From the NCBI GenBank assembly GCA_030407085.1, contig CM059585.1, forward strand, positions 9,417,001 to 9,481,000: a stretch of 64,000 bases of DNA. The letters are read 5' to 3'. Below, piece after piece: positions 33,033 to 43,927 of the stretch. The translations under genes and the position numbers were made by a program. Every line of letters begins with the position of its first letter. The first letter of the stretch is position 1. Origin of the DNA: Trichopria drosophilae (taxonomy: Eukaryota; Arthropoda; Insecta; Hymenoptera; Diapriidae). The notes beneath the pieces were generated by a model that saw nothing but the letters and a program-made list of their open reading frames with translations, was not told where the DNA came from and did no database searches.

Positions 33033-34553
33033 ATGTTAAGGGTGTATAGGCTACTTCGGGCGAGTGCGACAACCATTCGTTTCCGAATTTTGCCACGAGC
33101 AATATCACTGCGAATATCCAGAGACTACATATTCGAAATGGAAAATCAACGGGATCTCTCCAAATCAGCAACTCCAAACGAAGGCATCGTACGAGAGGAT
33201 GCTGATTACATTAGAAGACTTCGACGCCAGCAGAACATCAGTGATGGCCAAATGCTCCTCAACGCAGTTTCTAACAACAATACGGAAATCGTAAAATTAT
33301 TTCTTCGGCATGGATTCGACGTGAACACAACCGATGTAGAGGGGAATACATCTCTACATATTTCATGCGGAGATTTCAACGCCGACATTACATCGGAATT
33401 ATTAAATCATGGAGCCAATCCACTGACGATGAATAGCGAAAATAATACGGCAATGGAGACTCTTGTCATCAACTTTGCGGAAGTTTGTCAGTCATTTCCA
33501 TCGACCGAGGACGGTCGAATAGCAGACATTGCCGTCAATCTCTACCAGGATCTGCAGAAGAAGGTTCTATTGATAATGGAGCTATTATTCCAATATGGTG
33601 CAGTGCTTGACAGCAAAGATATATTTCATCGAGCCTTGGTGTATATAATGTTGCCAAACGCCTCCAAGCAATTTCTCCATTTATGGCACAATTGGGGGTA
33701 TGATTTAAGATTTGCGGATCCAATGATTGCACATCAAACATTGCTGCATTTGTCATGTCAGTATGGTAACGTAGAGGCAGCTGAAGAACTTTGTAAACAT
33801 GTGGACATCAACAGCCAAAGCCAAATGGGGACTCCGCTGCACGTAGCAGCACTTTACGGACAAGACAAATGTGCAGAATTGCTTTTGCAGAAGGGATGCG
33901 ACGTTGACGCCTTGAATAATGGGATTACACCTCTGTACACCGCTCTTACATCCACTAATATTGGCAGTGAACAAGTATTCGAAAGACTCATTAACCATCG
34001 GAGCACATTAACATGTATTATTGTTAAAGACAGTCAGATTGCCGAATACATAGCTCAAGACGAACATCGTGTAGCTATAGATAAAGTCAAACTCATCGCG
34101 CTAACACGACATATCATCACCATGAAGACGGCAAGTTTCGATGTCAATACAAACATTTTAAAAGCTCTTTTGAAAAATGCACAAGTTAATCAGCACTTCA
34201 ACTTGTCTATTTTTCAAGCCGAATGCGAAACTGAAATCAAAAAATTAAAAGGAACAATGCTCTGCGCTGGGTTTTCAGTGTTTCACTTAATGACACAATG
34301 CGCAAATGTTACGACGTGGTACATGAACCGAAATGTGGTTGAATACTTTCAAACTAATGAATATCGGTCCCAGTTTCCACTGTACTACCATACTTTGCGC
34401 ATTGCCTTTGAAAACGCATTAAACAGAAGGAAACTTTTGAGCACAAGGGAACCCATTTATTCCAGGTTATTTAGTAGTTTTGGCGTTCCAGATTTAGTAT
34501 TAAGACACATACTGCAGTATCTAAGCGATGAAGACTTAACCTGCGTAGGTTAG
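33033..34553 (+). CDS. Ankyrin-repeat protein with C-terminal PRANC/F-box-like region, copy 1
   Basis: 506 residues. Residues 1-35 are Arg-rich with one acidic residue before 34 and could be a targeting peptide; an alternative start is Met36 (MENQRDLSK). Ankyrin repeats at about 71-103, 104-136, 181-196 (weak), 234-264, 265-296 and 297-328, the best being GTPLHVAALYGQDKCAELLL. Residues 397-505 match my knowledge of the C-terminal domain in wasp ankyrin-PRANC proteins: CETEIKKLKG, a conserved FPLYYHTLRIAFENALNRRK, and the F-box-like VPDLVLRHILQYLSDEDL. Such proteins are thought to pair substrate-binding ankyrins with SCF-type ubiquitin ligases, but the role here is unknown. The stop may lie in an intron (donor GTAG|GTTAGT at 34549). 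A SOCS box is the alternative reading of the end. Confidence 0.8.
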   Translation: MLRVYRLLRASATTIRFRILPRAISLRISRDYIFEMENQRDLSKSATPNEGIVREDADYIRRLRRQQNISDGQMLLNAVSNNNTEIVKLFLRHGFDVNTTDVEGNTSLHISCGDFNADITSELLNHGANPLTMNSENNTAMETLVINFAEVCQSFPSTEDGRIADIAVNLYQDLQKKVLLIMELLFQYGAVLDSKDIFHRALVYIMLPNASKQFLHLWHNWGYDLRFADPMIAHQTLLHLSCQYGNVEAAEELCKHVDINSQSQMGTPLHVAALYGQDKCAELLLQKGCDVDALNNGITPLYTALTSTNIGSEQVFERLINHRSTLTCIIVKDSQIAEYIAQDEHRVAIDKVKLIALTRHIITMKTASFDVNTNILKALLKNAQVNQHFNLSIFQAECETEIKKLKGTMLCAGFSVFHLMTQCANVTTWYMNRNVVEYFQTNEYRSQFPLYYHTLRIAFENALNRRKLLSTREPIYSRLFSSFGVPDLVLRHILQYLSDEDLTCVG

Positions 34554-34713
34554 TATCTATTACTATAGTCAATGGCTTCCTGTATTTATATTAAATACCT
34601 ATATCCTGTATTGTATTAATAGAGAGAACTTTATATTTATATTAAAACTGTTTTTATTCATTGAAACCATCTCCTGTGTTCATTATTCCATGCGCTTTTC
34701 TCAAAATTTCTAG

Positions 34714-34919
34714 TGCCAGAAATAGTACATTATGTATGTAGCAAGGACGCGAAATGTATCATTCACGGCGAGGATGGTACATTCGCGTTCGCGGTACATA
34801 TACTATTTTCTCGTCCAACGGCCAACGAATTCGAATTAACATTAAATTTGTTAATAATAAATAATACACATAATGTGTATATATATAGGGTGATCCTTTT
34901 GTCTATGCCAACCGGCTAA
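34714..34919 (+). CDS. Candidate last exon of ankyrin gene 1
   Basis: Acceptor AAAATTTCTAG at 34713 would join exon end 34548 in phase 1, replacing Gly-stop by VPEIVHYVCSKDAKCIIHGE and on to a stop at 34917-34919. The 165-bp intron is usual for this genome. The frame stays open in units 1, 2 and 4, despite a deletion in unit 2. Its 3' part looks AT-rich and repeat-like (INNTHNVYIYRV), so the true end may differ. Confidence 0.4.
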
Positions 34920-35345
34920 TAGTGGATTCATGAGCTGATCCTAAGTAACTTTTTCCTGTACCAAAATTGGATCTTAGGCTCAGAATTTCAGTGAAGAGCC
35001 ATTGAAATTTAGAAAAAAAAAAATTACTTTTTTTTCAATAACTCGGCTTCTTTTCAAGTTATTGCAACGAATGATAGCTCATTTTGAAGCTTTTTTTGAG
35101 CCCGGCAATTCATTCCTGAGAACATCTGTCCTGCGGTGAATAGTTCTGAAGTTATGGCCTCGAAAATGGTAAAAATGCCAATTTTTTCGGGTTTTCGTAT
35201 CTAACTCATTTCGCAAAATAACTAACGAAATGTCAAACTGGAAAAAGTTGTAGAGCTTGAAAATACAAAGAAGGCTCTCTCATATGTTCGATTTTAATGA
35301 AAATTGAGTCCGCGGGAACACTCTTAATGTAACATTAATTAAACA
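34888..35345. repeat. Dispersed repeat starting GGGTGATCCTTTTG
   Basis: Starts right after a TA microsatellite and ends near GAGTCCGCGGGAACACTCTT. Present in units 1 and 4 (62089-62520) but not in unit 2. No coding frame. Style is that of old insect transposon remnants; family not identified. Confidence 0.45.
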
Positions 35346-36303
35346 CATAATATGACAAGTTTATGCCATATATATTACTTAGCCGATATATAGTACAGAA
35401 TTAACGCAATTCATAATATTAGAATAACTTAATAGCGAACATTTTTACGAACCTCACATATACGAATCGTAAATGATAATGTCTCATGAATTCCATATGG
35501 TATTTCGTTAGAAGCAAGGTATTGATAATTGAATAAATAATTATTAAGTAGGCGTTGTGTCTTCATATTAAGATAGGCCGAAGCATCAGGGAATACCAGA
35601 CATGCAAAATCTAGACGTGTTGAATGACGAAGGAATTTACTAGTCTTATTTTATTTTAAATAATCTACATTACATTTTTCGAAATTTTCGAAGTTTTTCG
35701 AAATAAATGTAAAAAAACAAGCAAAAATTGAGATTTTTCATGTTTTTTTTTTCGATTTTTACCATTAAATTTGAATTTGCGCTAATTTTCGCCGGGATAT
35801 TTCAATTCTGCATATCAAAATACGTAAAAAACTATAGACCCCCATAGAAATTCCATGTGGCACATTTTTTGAATGTGCCTATTTTGTGTGCTATGTATTT
35901 CGTTTTGTGCCGTTGCCTTTCACAAACTCATACATAACTCACAAAATTTGCTTAAGCCCGGATATACAAAGGAAAACCATTTAAATGTTTGAAATGAGGT
36001 AGTCCCTCACCAACACTGTAAAAAATGCCGGTGTAAAATCAATGGGGAATTGTAAAATTATACCTCACTGTTACAGCTCACATGGTAAAATCTCATCTCT
36101 GAGAGTGGTAAAATTACAATTCTGTTGAGTATTTTACTACGATAAATGTAAATTACTACCAAAATTGTAAAATCGTTGTTCTGGGAGTAGGGAATTTTAA
36201 TTACCCGTTTTTATTTAGTTAATTAGTAGTAATTTTACTTCTTTCAATATTACTATTAGACTAAAAATCACAACCAGTATTGTAACATTACAGTCTTCTA
36301 CAG
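35346..36303. other. Unit 3' flank with ACTGTAAAAAATGCC repeat
   Basis: 35660-36015 is AT-rich and shared with units 2 (46440) and 4 (62860). 36023-36300 begins CACTGTAAAAAATGCCGGTG and ends ACATTACAGTCTTCTACAG, weakly inverse ends, with many TGTAAAAT words; a likely MITE remnant. No gene. Confidence 0.4.
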
Positions 36304-36775
36304 CTTAGAATAAAAATATCTTAGAACTATTTAAAGAACCTACTCAAATTTTCAAAATAACTTTTTTCGAAATTTCGATTTTTCAAATTTTTGAAATATT
36401 AAGCAGGCAGTATATTATTGCATGCTGATTACGAATTTGAAGTTGGATTTTGACAATTTTTCAACCAATATGGTTTCATTTTTGGATAATTTCTCCGCCA
36501 TATTGTAGCCGTCATTTTAAATTCCCAAAATATATGATCAGATTTGTAGTCATCGACCTCGAAAACCCCAGAGTAACAAGTTTCGGGCATAATGGTTAGA
36601 CTTTTCAAAAAAGTGTCCGCCATTTTGAATTTCCAAAATCTGACCTCGGATTCGTAACCAACGACCCCGAAAACCTCTGAGTGACAAATTTCAAGCGATT
36701 CTATAAACTTTTTATGCATAAACTTGTGACTAAATATCATAAATCTACCCCCTGACCTGAACATCATACATGGTG
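36304..36775 (-). repeat. GATTACGA-type repeat, first member of the unit 1/2 junction pair
   Basis: Nearly identical to 38150-38610 in the same orientation, so these two flank the 36776-38149 spacer. This repeat is present at the unit edges and would be a natural site for unequal crossing over. The minus-strand frame 36429-36767 is fortuitous. Confidence 0.7.
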
Positions 36776-38149
36776 GCCACCGTCAGGGAAAACCGGGAAA
36801 TCAGGGAAATGTCAGGGAATTTCAAAATTGGTCAGGGAAAAAGTAAATTGTAGACAAATCTTTAAAAAGTGAAAAACATTATTTAACAAAAGATCGCACA
36901 ATTTCATTTTCAGAAAAATGCTTAATTTATCCTGTTTCGCATAAAATTCTTTTAAATGATTTTAAATGCTTTCTCACAAATTTAAACAAATATTGACGTT
37001 TTTTTATCAATAACATATTTCAATTTTGAACATTTTCGACAAATTTCACCAAAAACCAACAATTTTGAGAAAAAAAAAAATCTTAAATTAAACATATTTG
37101 TGGTACTGCTCAGTTTTAAACGTTCTGGTACATTGCAACAAAAATAAACACGTTTAACAATAACACATTTCGGTATTGAATACATTCTAACAGATTTGAA
37201 TAAAATTTAATAGTTTAACAAAAATAAATGCAAACAATTTTATATTTAAAGATATTTATCTTTCTATAAAGATACTTTACAGAATATTTCAAAAATATTT
37301 GCCATACTAATTCTCTATTTAAACAAATATTTGTATAAATAAAACCTTTTGAAAATGATAGAAAACTTTCATACATTTTTTTAAATCTTCAAAAATCTTT
37401 GAAATTGCATAAAAAAGCTAAAAATCGTAGAAAAATTTTTAAAATGTTGAAAACAGCACAAAACTCTCAAATTTTGAGAATATTAATTTGTTTAAATGAT
37501 TATTTTACCATTTCTATTTTAAGTAGTTGATATTTGTCCAATAGTATTTGAAAAATATAAAATTTATGGCAATTTTTTGTTATTGTCAACATTCGTAAGA
37601 ATTTTAACAATACTTTGAATATACTGTCCAAAATCGCCTAAATTCTAAAATTTATCAACATTTATAATTATTGTCCAACATATTACCGCAGAACTTGACA
37701 TTTTATAACAAATTTTGACAAAGAACCCCCAACCAATTTTCTACTATTATTTTGAATTAAATACGAAAAAATCCGCAGGAACATGAGTTTTTTTTCTGGA
37801 TTTTTATAGATAATATGTTTTAGAATATACTACTCGTTGTTGATTGAAAAAATAAAGAATTTATTGAAAATGAGTAGCTGTTTTTAAAACATTTTTATCC
37901 GTATTGTTTATTTTTAATATAGATATCATTAAAATATTGGTCAGGGAAACATCTGGGAAAAGTCAGGGAATTTTAGAAATTAGGGAAAAATAGAAATTTT
38001 GAAAAAAATTATTTAAAAAACCTGACAAAATTGAGTAGTTTCTTTAAATAATTCTAAGATATTTTTGTTCTAAAAAAATTTTCTGTAAAGTCTATAGTTT
38101 TCATAAAAATATATTATTAAACTAAAGAGAAATTTTTCTTAGAATAAAA
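36776..38149. mobile_element. CAGGGAA-type element between units 1 and 2
   Basis: Opens TGGTGGCCACCGTCAGGGAA with repeated CAGGGAA words and closes with GGTCAGGGAAACATCTGGGA and AGTCAGGGAATTTTAG near 37945. Its inside is AT-rich with no coding frame. The same start is visible at 63961-64000, the window's right edge. A long imperfect hairpin (37995-38075 with 38146-38225) overlaps its end. Confidence 0.5.
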
Positions 38150-38610
38150 ATATCTTAGAACTATTTAAAGAACCTACTCAAATTTTCAAAAAAACTTTTT
38201 TCGAAATTTCGATTTTTCAAATTTTTGAAATATCAAGCAAGCAGCATATTATTACATGCTGATTACGAATTTGAAGTTGGATTTTGACAATTTTTCAACC
38301 AATATGGTTTCATTTTTGGATAATTTCTCCGCCATATTGTAGCCGTCATTTTAAATTGTCAAAATATATGATCAGATTTGTAGTCATCGACCTCGAAAAC
38401 CCCAGAGTAACAAGTTTCGGGCAGAATGGTTAGACTTTTCAAAAAATGTCCGCCATTTTGAATTTCCAAAATCTGACCTCGGATTCGTAACCAACGACCC
38501 CGAAAACCTCTGAGTGACAAATTTCAAGCGATTTTATAAACTTTTTATGCATAAACTTGTGACTAAATATCATAAATCTACCCCCTGACCTGAACATCAT
38601 AAAAAATTGC

Positions 38611-39890
38611 ATTTCATTTCATTTCAATACGCCCATTTTTCGTAAATTTATTCTTTCGGTATCGATAAGTAAACATATTTCTTTTGTCCCTTTTTTTCCT
38701 ATAGCGTTGTCCTTATTCCTTAATAGAGATTATAGTCCTTAATTGTATTAAGTATATATGTCATTTTTATTCGAATTGAAGACTGCCGATGAATGTTTTC
38801 ATGTTGTCTTCGTCCCTTGAATATGTTGGTCCCTGTCGCACTCATTGTTGACGTTTCAAGCTCATACATTTTGCGTACATGGTACACAGGGGCCCGCATA
38901 CATAAGATATAGTGGTGTGCGCCGCAGTGGGAGAGGAATGCCGCGCTTCCCGCACAAGGGACAACAAGGTCGTTGCTGGAGTCGACACTCGTCGCACATT
39001 GCAATTATGATAGAGAAGGGGTAATTTTGGATCCGAAGTACGGACGTCAACGAACTTTAAGAACAGTCCAATTTTGCGTTTTAATTTCGAGATTTCTTTT
39101 GCGTTACTTTTGAGTTTATATTTTTCATTTGCGTTTGCGGTTTTATTTTATTAATTTCAATTTAGAATATAAAATATTATTATTGTATTATAGAAGTTTA
39201 GTGCGTTCCAGATCTGGAGATTATTTGAGGATTAAATTAGTAAGTAGATTTTAGTTGCGTCCCAATAATTTCCCTTTTTCTTATTCTTTTTTTGGTTAAT
39301 TCGGTCATTTAATTAAGAAATTTCACCTTAGAGTCGAATACGGAACCCCAATCCATTTCATTCCCTTTGCGTGTCCATTTATTTTTATTGTTAATTGTTT
39401 ATTTAGTTTCTTTTTAATTGTAAATATATTTGCTGTTTTATGAATTTGTTTTAAGTATTTATTTAATAACCCGACCAAAATCACGGTTATAAATGTATTG
39501 AACATAATGTCATGCTTCATGACTAAGATTTTGAAAAATTGAGAAAACTACCATCTTTGTGGATTTATATATATTTTTTTGACACAGCGATTATGAAAAT
39601 GGACAACGCCATCATATTCAGTACTCCTTAGACCGTTCAGGAATGGATTTAATTTTAGTTTACGCAAATTCCAGAATTTTTTAGTCTACTTTATATCATG
39701 ACAAAGATTTGCCTTTTTCTGGCAGTCTGGGAAAAATCCAAAATGACAAAAATCTTCGTCATTGGCAGTGAAGGAGTTTCTGCTACGAACGATGAATTTG
39801 GTAAATTGACCAACTATGGGGTCTTGACCGATGCACACGACAGATGATTTGTATACAAGGCAGTTTGCATCCAATATCTTCCGTGGAATA
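38611..39890. other. Unit 2 stretch without gene
   Basis: Equivalent to 27450-28988 of unit 1 without MITE B. Nothing coding recognised. Confidence 0.4.
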
Positions 39891-40405
39891 CAGTGGTCCT
39901 CCCCATATTTTAACCTAACGAGTCAAGGAAGATAGCGGCTTCTTCCCTTAATTTAACGCTTCCCCTCATCTCCACGACTGGCAGTATGAGAGAAGACATA
40001 GAGTGGCGTCCTTCTTTACCTGTAAGCGCAAGCGTAAATAGCAGTCCGCACTCTTTTGAACACATGTACAATAGTCCTTCCCTTATTCTAATTTCCCTTA
40101 TTCTAATATTTCCCCTCAAGCGTTCTCCCCACTGACGTTTGATGGCGTGTGGATTCTCAAAATACAAATAACGGCGCATGTGCAACGAAAGAAAAAGAGA
40201 CAAAAGTGAGACAGCAAATCTAAGTAGTGGGGGAAAGGGGAAAATTAGAATAAGGCAAGAAGACCGCCATCTTGACTGACTAGACAAATTAGAATAAGGG
40301 AAGGGACTGCTACTACAAACGCACGACGAATGGTGGGGGAACTCACGCGGGGGGAAAGTTAAAATAACAGACGGAAAAAAAGTTAAAATAAGGCGAGGAC
40401 TACTG
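39891..40405. mobile_element. MITE C with damaged MITE D, unit 2
   Basis: Same TA-flanked ends as in unit 1. The nested MITE D (from 40069) has lost its right end: GGACTATTGTATATGTGGACT in unit 1 is reduced to a single GGACT here, a deletion between 5-bp direct repeats. Confidence 0.8.
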
Positions 40406-40696
40406 TAACTATATTTACCCGAATAATTGGAGGTGGTCTTTTGAACCTGGAGTGTATGCTTTTTCGTATTTTTTTTTTGAGAAATCGATTGGCACCGGTA
40501 AAGATGCCGCAAACTATAGGGATATTGACGAAAATATTCCTAGCTCTCTAAAAGGTCTTTCGGCATTTTTACCGGTGCCCAAATCGATTCAAAATCACAA
40601 AGGCTCCCGGGTGAAGTATTTTTGTAAAGACTTGTCGCTTAAAAGAAGAAAATCAACCTGAAAATTTTACGCCTCACGTTTACCACCGTCTAACCT

Positions 40697-41309
40697 ACCC
40701 AGCAATCAAGATTGGATAGGATTGGATTGAAAATTTCAATTCATTTTGAATTCAAACTTTGATTCCGTAAATATGTATTCAAATGGATTGAATTCCGAAG
40801 AAAGGAATCCATCTGTATTCAATTTTACGAACACAATTACGAATACAATCGGAAGCAGTATACGAATACAAATAAACACTTACTATACTTGGCTACTTTT
40901 GACTCCGTAATGTTGAATACGGATGCATTCAATGTTTCGTTTTTAAATAGGAAACTTTTGTTTGGATTGAAATGGATACACTTGGATAGTTTTGAATCCG
41001 TAACGTTGAATACGGAGGCATTCAAAGTTTCGTTTTTGAAATACAACTTTGTTTGGATTGAAATGAATACACTTAGGTAGTTTTGAATTCGTAATGTTGA
41101 ATACGGATGTATTTAAGATTTAATTTTTAAAAAGAAACCTTTTTTTTTTGTTAATATGAATTCAGAAAGTAACCTTTTTATTCGTATGAACGAATAGAAT
41201 TGTATTTACGTATTAAAAAGGATTCACCGTTGACCAAAGTATGGATTCAGAATTTAATAATTGAATCCAATTCTATAGGTACAACTCTATCCAAATTCGA
41301 TTGCTGGGT
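40697..41309. mobile_element. ACCCAGC inverted-repeat element, unit 2
   Basis: Same ends as in unit 1. Its 92-bp inner repeat has three copies here (GTAATGTTGAATAC at about 40906, GTAACGTTGAATAC at 41000, GTAATGTTGAATAC at 41091), a copy-number difference from unit 1. A shortened hairpin precedes it at 40490-40580. Confidence 0.7.
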
Positions 41310-41718
41310 AATGACATTTCAGCATGATGTCAAATTTTCAAGTTTGATTTCTTCTACTTCTAAGCGACAAATCTTTACAAAATGACTTCACCCGAATCTT
41401 AACCGCGCTCGCTGTAGCCCTCTTATGCCACTTATGGTCCCTCCCCAGGAAACGAAAAGGAATTAAAACGAATTGAATACGTTTTATTTCGGTTTCTTGA
41501 CCATTTTTATTGAAATACTTTCGATCTAATCCGATATAATCCACTACGTGAATAGAACATAAACATAACCTAAAAAACATTACTAACAGTTTATTCCATA
41601 TTAAAATGTAATCAATTTTCACCGGAACTGAGTAATAATAATATGTGTGAAGGTGAACAATGCCTGTCATGGATGTAACATTTGTTTTCTTTTTGTATCT
41701 TTATAATACAACTATATA

Positions 41719-42290
41719 TAAGAGCGTCTACAAAAGGATTCTTAAAATAATTGATATAAATGAACAAGAACAACCATTGGATATAAGGCAGATATTTGTT
41801 ATAAGCAGTATAGTTTATTTATATAACGAACTTAAAAGAGAATATCAATTGAAAACTTCTAATACGAGATTTAAAAACATTATATTACCAAAGCACTACT
41901 TAACAATTGGACAAAGAAGTTATGAGTATTTTTCAAAAAAATATTATAATAAACTACCAAATGAATTGAAAAATTTGAGCGTGAAAGAAAAGTTGCTGAA
42001 GAAGAAACTTAAAAGTGCAATTAGTGAAATAATTATAGATTAATATATTTTATACTTTCCTTCAAATTAATTGTCAATTAATATATATTTATCTTAAATC
42101 ATAAATTATGTACAAAATAAAAACAAATTATTGTAAATTTAGTGAGGTATGCCTTATGTGACACTCTTACGCTTTAAAATAGAGACTAAGGACCAACCTA
42201 TGTACGGGTAATTATGCCCCCTATAGGTCCTTTATGTAAAAAAATGTAAAGGAAAAGTGGCAATAAATTATTATTATTATTATAATAAAG
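41719..42290 (+). mobile_element. Jockey-like 3' fragment, unit 2
   Basis: Here the A run is two bases shorter (ACAAAAGG), so the frame is open further upstream (VYKRILKIIDINEQEQPLDI) to the stop at 42043. The 3' UTR stem and (TTA)n tail are as in unit 1. Not a complete element in any unit. Confidence 0.8.
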
Positions 42291-43927
42291 CCGACGCATT
42301 AAAACGAATTTTTCCTAATTAAAATATTCGGAAATCCACGTGAACGTATTAAATCGATGAACTTGGAATTAAGTTGACACTCAATTCGAAATGTCAAGAA
42401 ACCTGATTGGAAACGTAATTTATGAATTCGATCCTATTTCGCATGTTACGACGAATATTAATGATTTATTAATAAGGCATAACATAATATAAAAAAATAT
42501 AAACGCAATTTAAATAGGTTGAATAGTTAGTCATATGCCAGAAAGGAGTATTAGTTTAAGCTTCTGAGTAGCCCAGTTTTGAATTATGCCGTAGTTCTTG
42601 AGTCTCTTAAAGTATGTGGTAGACTATTCCAGAAACGAAGAGCTGTAATCCAGAAGGAATTCGAAAAATAATCTGTTCTACATACACTCCAAAATCCTTA
42701 AAGTGTTTTCAAAACTCCACTGCATAATAGTGAAATCTCACTTTTAGATGTAGTGCCGATTGACCACTCTCCTAAAAGTGAAAATGTCACTTTATACAAA
42801 ATGAAATTATTGGAGTCAAATTTCACTCCAAATGAGTCGAAAATGGGGTAGGCCGGGTTCGACTACATTTGAGTTCTTTGGAGTCAAAATATACTCCAAT
42901 GGCGTCAATAAATACGGAAAAAGAGAAAGGCGGCTGAATGCCGTCTAGACAGGACTAGTTACTACGCGGTCGCCTTTTTTAATATTATTTACATATTTTT
43001 GGATTAGACGTATTTACTCGGAAAAACATTCATCGACTATCGATGTCTATTATCCCGTTCGGTAATCCCAAACGATGGTAATATTAAACGGGTAACATAA
43101 TATCGGAATAAAAAAATATTCGAATGAAAGCATAATAATTATTCTACGCTTCCCGTTAAAATTTATAAATTGCACAATTACAAACTGTATATCACTTACC
43201 TTTTAATCTTGAGAAATCATCGTAGATTAGTAAGAAGCAATGTTGTAATAAATTTTTATTGAATAATATTTTTTATATAGTATATGTGTGGCATAATTTT
43301 GGCATAAAAAAATGTCTCGAATAAAAGAAATGATCGTTGTCAAAATAAATAGAATTAATAAATAGAATTCGGAAAAAATTTCCACCTCTCGCGACGCGAT
43401 CTTGCGATTACATGAGCGCGAAGCAAGTGCGCATTACCGGTACGATCTATTCTGAACGCGAATTTCTTATATATTTATTTAATCGCATTTCACCGCTTGC
43501 GAGAATGATACTCCATAGAATGGATGAGATGGATACGATATATACAAACCACCCACCAGGCACAGCCCCCCAGTTGTTTCAGTTTAGGGATCAATTTGTT
43601 ATACTCTGTCGACTTTCGACATGAAAACTTCAAAAGACGTAAGATCGTGTGAATCATTTCCCTGAAACATTAAAATTGCGTCTGCAGTTAACAGCTGTTG
43701 AAATGAGCATATTTACCACGTCGTTATTTACGTCTGGAACTGATAAAGAGTACAAAGGTACAGAAGGTATTAGGAATGATTTCAGGTAAAGCGGATCGGT
43801 CATAACTCACCTTGTTTACAAGTTTAAGTACCATTCGTTAATAAATAGAGGCTACAAATAAGATGCTTATGTTAATCCATCTATTGTTCAGCTGCAGGTA
43901 ACCAAAAGGTTTATCAGCTCGAAAGCA
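42291..43927 (+). other. Conserved 5' flank of ankyrin gene 2
   Basis: Like unit 1, but the GGAGTCA block is longer by about 40 bp (extra ATGGCGTCAATAAATACGGA part near 42899). The 70-codon frame is kept at 43412-43624. Confidence 0.4.

Larger units (their letters stand above)
26820..36775 (+). repeat. Tandem segmental unit 1
   Basis: First of four units sharing the same stack of elements and one ankyrin gene. Start-to-start distance of the ankyrin genes is 10,895 bp to unit 2. It has both MITE A and MITE B; unit 2 has neither and unit 3 only B. Its 3' flank (34550-36810) is nearly identical to that of unit 4 (61740-64000). Confidence 0.85.

Noticed and set aside
33033..34553. SOCS-box reading of the ankyrin protein C-terminus
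   Set aside because: Kept as an alternative only: spacing from the FPLYYHTL part to YLSDEDL and the ankyrin context fit a PRANC/F-box-like end better.
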